Positions 60,314-64,000 of a stretch of 64,000 nt of DNA are shown in pieces. The position numbers and the translations under genes are program-made. Below the pieces are notes generated by a model that was not told the DNA's origin, searched no databases, and was given only the letters and a program-made list of their open reading frames with translations. The stretch is from NCBI RefSeq assembly GCF_003387475.1, contig NZ_QUNO01000015.1, positions 186,001-250,000 of the forward strand. The letters run 5' to 3'. The DNA is from Kutzneria buriramensis. Its GTDB lineage: Bacteria > Actinomycetota > Actinomycetes > Mycobacteriales > Pseudonocardiaceae. Each line of letters starts with the position of its first letter. The stretch's first letter is position 1.

Positions 60314-60438
60314 ACCCCCGCGAGTCCCGCCCAGCGTCAGGGCGAATGCCGGGTTCGGGCAGATTCGACGCCCGAGTCTCAGTTCAGTTGCGCCTGAGAC
60401 GTGCATTCGGTGTGCCCCAGAGCGCGACTCGCGGGGGT
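60314..60438. repeat. Intergenic repeat, full two-armed element (copy D)
   Basis: About 125 bases with perfect 13-bp terminal inverted repeats ACCCCCGCGAGTC / GACTCGCGGGGGT. The right arm, read leftward, has CCCCGCGAGTCGCGC then GGCACACCGAATGC as in copies A-C; the left arm has CGCGAGTCCCGCCCAGC like the left arm of copy B. The right arm encodes the last 18 codons and the stop of the LuxC-like gene. Confidence 0.8.
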
Positions 60439-61751
60439 GAGACGAAGGAGGTGGTGCGCATGAGGAAGTCGGGGAGGTAGGAGTCGTGGGGGAGATGGGG
60501 GTGGACGTAGGTGGTGGGGCGGTTGCCGAGGTAGAGGTTGGAGATGGTGGGGTCCGCGGCGAGGGAGGCGATGAGGGAGTCGTCGCGGGTGACGGCGGTG
60601 AGGACGAGGGTGTGGCGCAGGGGAGCCAGGCCGTCGGAGGAGCGGTGCCAAGGGGCGACCCAGGCGCACGGGAAGGGGAGCTCGGCGCCGAGTTGGGGGC
60701 AGGAGGCGGACGGGAGCAGGTGCAGGGTGGGGCGGAGCACTGCGGAGCCGTCGCCGAGGTCGGTGACGAGCTGGGAGGCGCCGAGCAGCGGGCGGGTGCC
60801 GGCGGCCCGTACGGCGAGGTGGTCGCGAAGGGCCAGGGCGGCGTCGAGGGGGTAGCGGGGCAGCACGGAGTCGGGGAGGGCGGCGAGCCGGGTGGCGAGG
60901 GCGGACGCGAGGGGCGCGGGGTCGCCTTCGATCAGCACGCCGGTGGCGTTGATGCAGCCGACACCGCCGTGGTGGGCGATGGACGACACGATCATGTCGA
61001 GCACGGGCGCCCAGTCGGAGTCGGCGGTGACGAGGATCTTGCTGCGCCCCGGCCCCTGCGGTAGCACGCGGGGATCGCCGGCGTACTTGGCGATCACCGA
61101 GTCGCCGCCGTACACCATGCCGAGGTCGGCGCACCGCAGGATCTCGTCGGCGACGTCGTGCGCACACGGCAGCAGCACAACGTGGTCGTCGCCGAAGCCG
61201 GCGGCCCGCAGCGCGCAGATCAGCCGGTACGGGGTGAACGGCTCCCGGCGGGAAGGCCGCACGGCGACCCGGTAGCCGAGCGCAAGCGCTTGCAGCCACA
61301 GGGAATGCACGGCGGGATGGTTGCCGGCGGCATGCACGGCGAACACGTTGCCACGGCGCGTCCACAGCCCACCGACGTCCACAGCGGACAGGGACTCGGC
61401 GGCGCCGGCGGGGCGGGCCCGTTGGGCGGCCTCGTAAGCGGTGCGACAGGCGTCGGAGATCGTGGCGGCGGCGGCCTCCACGTCGGCCATCGGTAACCCC
61501 GAAACCCGGCTCACCAGCGCCACATACTCCGACGACTCCGCGGCGAACAGCGAACCGGCGGCGTCCAAGGCCTCCAACCGGGCCGCCAAGGGCAGGGAAG
61601 AAGCCCGCCCCAAAACCGCCATGGTGCGAGTGACGAACAGCCGCGGGACCAGGCTCACCGTCGCGACCTCGGCGCCGGTGACGTCGGCGATCACCAGCTG
61701 GTTCCGCGTCCGATACGGACCCGACGGGCCGAGGGCGTCCACAGTGAGCAT
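60384..61751 (-). CDS. LuxC-like acyl-CoA/acyl-protein reductase
   Basis: 455 residues from the ATG at 61751 (MLTVDALGPSGPYRTRNQLV). An aldehyde-dehydrogenase-fold reductase: NVFAVHAAGNHPAVHSLWLQ, YGGDSVIAKYAGDPRVLPQG, and GGVGCINATGVLIEG with the catalytic Cys. LuxC reduces an enzyme-bound or CoA-activated acid to an aldehyde with NADPH. It follows a LuxE/PaaK-like activating enzyme gene by 2 bases. No luxA/luxB is near, so the aldehyde is presumably a biosynthetic intermediate. The C-terminal tail PRVALWGTPNARLRRN is encoded by an intergenic repeat. Confidence 0.82.
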   Translation of the reverse strand: MLTVDALGPSGPYRTRNQLVIADVTGAEVATVSLVPRLFVTRTMAVLGRASSLPLAARLEALDAAGSLFAAESSEYVALVSRVSGLPMADVEAAAATISDACRTAYEAAQRARPAGAAESLSAVDVGGLWTRRGNVFAVHAAGNHPAVHSLWLQALALGYRVAVRPSRREPFTPYRLICALRAAGFGDDHVVLLPCAHDVADEILRCADLGMVYGGDSVIAKYAGDPRVLPQGPGRSKILVTADSDWAPVLDMIVSSIAHHGGVGCINATGVLIEGDPAPLASALATRLAALPDSVLPRYPLDAALALRDHLAVRAAGTRPLLGASQLVTDLGDGSAVLRPTLHLLPSASCPQLGAELPFPCAWVAPWHRSSDGLAPLRHTLVLTAVTRDDSLIASLAADPTISNLYLGNRPTTYVHPHLPHDSYLPDFLMRTTSFVSPPRVALWGTPNARLRRN

Positions 61752-61753
61752 CG

Positions 61754-62812
61754 TCAGTACACGCCCTCGACCACGGCCTCGTCGCCGAACACCTGCACCG
61801 GCGCCAGATCCGCGAGCGAATCGCCGGGCTGACCGGGCAGCGCCGGCACACGGATGGCGGTGTCCCGCTCCAGATTGTTGGGCAGCAGCATGGACTTGCT
61901 GACGTGACTGGTCACGACCTGCCCGCGCACCCCGTACGGCACCGGTTCCAGCGAGACCGGGTCCACCACCGAGAACGTGATGTACGGGCCGAAGCCGTCG
62001 AAAGTGGGCAGCTCGGTGTCGCCGAGCCGCTGGCTCGCGCCGCCCATGATCATGGTGCTGCCGTACACGCCGTGCAGCGGAATGCCCGGGAACACCTCGT
62101 TGCGGAACAGGTCGTGGGTGTCGGTGTCCATGTGCGCCCCACCCCACATGATCAGCCGCACGTTCTCGGTGATCGCCGCGAGCAGGTCGTCCCGGCGCGC
62201 CAACCGCTCCAGCAGCGGCGGCGTGGTCATCAGCACGCCGATCTCTTGGCTCAGCAGCACCTGTGAGGCTTGCTCGACAAGATGGTCGATGTACGCCTCG
62301 GCCTGGGCCTGCTGCCCGGAGACGATGAGCCGGCGCACCCAGCGCGGATCCAGGTCGATGTTGAACATCAGGCCCCGCCGCGCCCGGGCGGCCATCCCGA
62401 TGAAGTGCCCTACGGCGTGCGGGCCGGTCGGCAGCATTCCCAGCCAGTTCAGGCCGAGCGGCACGCCGAGCCGGTCCAGCGGCTCCAGCATGTGCGTGAT
62501 CATCCGCTGCAGCCAGTCGTCCAGGAACACCACCCGCTTGGGCGCCCCGGTGGTGCCGCCGCTGTCGTACACGCCGACGATCTCGGCGGAATCCCCGTAG
62601 CCGCGCGGGATCAGCTGCTCGGGCCGCACGTGCCGGAGCTCGTCGACGACGTTCGGGAACAGCCGGAGGTCGGCCACCGACCGCACGTCGACCCGCGGAT
62701 CGAAGCCCAGCGACGACGCCTGCGCGAGCCAGAACGGCGATCCGGTGGCCGGGTCGAAGTGCCACCGCATCGCGCCGCGGATGAACTCGTCAGCATCGTC
62801 GCTGTCCCACAC
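61754..62812 (-). CDS. LuxE/PaaK-like AMP-dependent acid-activating enzyme
   Basis: 352 residues from a GTG (MWDSDDADEFIRGAMRWHFD). Adenylation P-loop VYDSGGTTGAPKRVVFLDDW, GIPLHGVYGSTMIMGG and a late GQVVTSHVSKSMLLPNNLER correspond to the ANL core motifs; it lacks a full C-terminal lid, as LuxE does. It should activate a carboxylic acid as acyl-AMP and hand it to the adjacent LuxC-like reductase (2-base gap). The acid is unknown. Confidence 0.8.
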   Translation of the reverse strand: MWDSDDADEFIRGAMRWHFDPATGSPFWLAQASSLGFDPRVDVRSVADLRLFPNVVDELRHVRPEQLIPRGYGDSAEIVGVYDSGGTTGAPKRVVFLDDWLQRMITHMLEPLDRLGVPLGLNWLGMLPTGPHAVGHFIGMAARARRGLMFNIDLDPRWVRRLIVSGQQAQAEAYIDHLVEQASQVLLSQEIGVLMTTPPLLERLARRDDLLAAITENVRLIMWGGAHMDTDTHDLFRNEVFPGIPLHGVYGSTMIMGGASQRLGDTELPTFDGFGPYITFSVVDPVSLEPVPYGVRGQVVTSHVSKSMLLPNNLERDTAIRVPALPGQPGDSLADLAPVQVFGDEAVVEGVY

Positions 62813-62905
62813 GTGACGAACATAACCCGACGTCAGCGCCCGCGGAGTACACCTTCCGGGTGGACCGCGGGACCCCGCGGGCGGCTGCCGTTCGGGCCAA
62901 GGGCG

Positions 62906-64000
62906 CTATCCGACGGTGAAGACGATGTCGGTGCGGTTGTCGGGCTGCCCGCTGTTGGTCTTCGCGAACACCGACACGAAGCACGGCCCGGCGGCGGCCA
63001 TGCCGTGGAAGTCGCCGACGTAGTATTGGCCGGCGTTGACGACCGGCGCCGCCGTGATGTCGAACGGGCCGGCCAACTTGCTTGTGCGCCAGGAGGTTCC
63101 GTTGGCGGAGGTGGCCAGCCAGTAGCTCGTGCCGGTGCTGTCGAGCTGGTAGTAGGTGACGCCGACGACGCCGTCGGAATTGACCGCCACCGCCGGCATG
63201 AACTGCTGCGCCGGCGAGGATCCGACCGGAACCGGCGCGGACCAGGTGGCGCCGCCGTCGGTGGAGGTGGCCAGCACGGCGCCGTCGTGATCGCCGGCGA
63301 ACTGCGAACCCTGCCACACCGCACGGAGTTCACCGTGCGGGCCGGCGGCCAGCTGCCCGAAGATGTCGTGCCCGTCGCGGACGCCCTTGCCGCCCGGCTC
63401 GGTGGTGCCGACGGACTTGACCGGCCCGACGACCGTCGGCGCGGACCACGTCTCGCCGTGGTCGGCGGAGCGGATCGACTGCCAGGACTGGTCGTAGCTG
63501 CCGTCCGGCTTGAGTTGGTAGTACGAGAAGAACGCGACCAGGTTGCCCTGTGTTGAACTGCCATGGGTTGAACTGCCTTGGGTTGAACTGTCTAGGGTTG
63601 AATTGCCTTGGGCGGTGGCCAGCCGGACGCCGGAGACGCCGTTGCCGGCGCCGAAGTCCACGACCTTGCGCGGCTCGCCCCACGTCGCGCCGCCGTCGGC
63701 GCTGTGCGCCAGGTAGATCGGCGCGGTGCCGTCGTTCAGGTTGATCCGGTCCCACGCCACGTAGACGTCGCGGCCGGTGGCGTAGATCGCCGGCAGGTCG
63801 TTCCAGATGTTCGAGGTGTCGCCGGTGCCCTCGCGGATGATCGTCGTCGGCGCGCCCCAGCTGCGGCCGCCGTCGCCGGACTTCACCACCAGCAGCGCGT
63901 GATCACCCTGCGGCGTGACGGTGTTCATGCTCAGCGAGACCAGGAAGACCATGCCGTTCGGGGCGATGGTCACCTGGGTGTCGGTGGCGCGGTCGAAGCC
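62906..64000 (-). CDS. Sialidase-fold (BNR/Asp-box) protein, 3' part
   Basis: At least 364 residues; the frame enters from beyond the window end, so the N-terminus is missing. Four Asp-box repeats SxDxGxTW are visible (SGDGGRSW, SADGGATW, SADHGETW, STDGGATW), giving a six-bladed propeller of the exo-sialidase/BNR type, probably secreted. The Arg triad of true sialidases is not evident in the visible part, so a glycan-binding or other hydrolase role is as likely. One loop is made of four tandem 5-residue units rich in Ser-Thr, encoded by a 15-bp repeat. Confidence 0.75.
   Translation of the reverse strand, partial: GFDRATDTQVTIAPNGMVFLVSLSMNTVTPQGDHALLVVKSGDGGRSWGAPTTIIREGTGDTSNIWNDLPAIYATGRDVYVAWDRINLNDGTAPIYLAHSADGGATWGEPRKVVDFGAGNGVSGVRLATAQGNSTLDSSTQGSSTHGSSTQGNLVAFFSYYQLKPDGSYDQSWQSIRSADHGETWSAPTVVGPVKSVGTTEPGGKGVRDGHDIFGQLAAGPHGELRAVWQGSQFAGDHDGAVLATSTDGGATWSAPVPVGSSPAQQFMPAVAVNSDGVVGVTYYQLDSTGTSYWLATSANGTSWRTSKLAGPFDITAAPVVNAGQYYVGDFHGMAAAGPCFVSVFAKTNSGQPDNRTDIVFTVG
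63551..63610. repeat. Four tandem 15-bp units inside the BNR protein gene
   Basis: Units of the form GGTTGAACTGCCTTG repeat four times in frame with 1-4 differences each, encoding (Q/L/H)(G/D)(N/S)ST loops. Their lower GC and AT-rich triplets contrast with the flanks, suggesting recent slippage expansion. Confidence 0.8.

Overview
The window is very GC-rich (third positions almost all G/C), densely packed actinobacterial chromosome with many GTG starts and 1-4 base start/stop overlaps. The gene content points to an actinomycete of the Pseudonocardiales/Corynebacteriales type; Pseudonocardiaceae (Amycolatopsis/Kutzneria-like) is my guess, not a proven assignment. The main indicators are a KstR-controlled steroid catabolic locus, an F420-type LLM oxidoreductase, a large SARP regulator with TTA codons, a Ser/Thr kinase and many TetR/MarR regulators. 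I see no rRNA, tRNA, CRISPR array, transposase or prophage gene. No gene-free stretch exceeds about 230 bases.

Layout. 1-17 kb is ordinary accessory chromosome: a cut-off malQ, a DoxX membrane protein, a Ser/Thr kinase, an alpha/beta hydrolase, a MarR-controlled heterodimeric ABC exporter, a Ski2-like helicase, a second MarR divergent from a cyclic amidohydrolase, and a PHB-depolymerase-type lipoprotein.

16-43.6 kb is a compact steroid/cholesterol degradation region. The regulator gene kstR heads a leftward unit with an amidohydrolase and a VOC protein. Rightward come fadE34 and the igr-like operon (fadE28-fadE29-chsH2-chsH1-ltp2), which removes the last three side-chain carbons. A caspase-like gene follows, then leftward kstD-chsH3 and rightward [KstD-like FAD enzyme]-hsaE-hsaG-hsaF. 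An unrelated stretch (TetR, methyltransferase, GNAT, LLM) separates these from leftward kshA-[small Cys protein]-kshB and rightward hsaA-hsaD-hsaC-hsaB. Seven 14-bp palindromes matching the KstR consensus TNNAACNNGTTNNA (one or two with a changed first base) lie at the promoters of these units, several overlapping the -10 hexamer. Together KstD and KshAB open ring B, HsaAB hydroxylates the aromatised ring A, HsaC and HsaD cleave it, and HsaEGF convert the small fragment to pyruvate and propionyl-CoA. Mce4 transport, the first side-chain cycles, cyp125 and the KstR2 (rings C/D) genes are not in this window.

43.7-64 kb is accessory again: a CYP105-like P450 with its 3Fe-4S ferredoxin and a SARP regulator carrying two TTA codons; a sugar isomerase/dehydrogenase pair behind strong palindromes; DeoR plus MFS transporter; a fused maleylacetate reductase-hydroxyquinol dioxygenase; several regulator/target pairs with visible operators; an M20 amidohydrolase; a LuxE/LuxC-like acid-to-aldehyde pair; and a sialidase-fold (BNR) protein cut by the window end. 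A family of short GC-rich intergenic repeats occurs at four sites and supplies the C-termini and stops of two genes, and two 57-bp hairpins act as likely bidirectional terminators.
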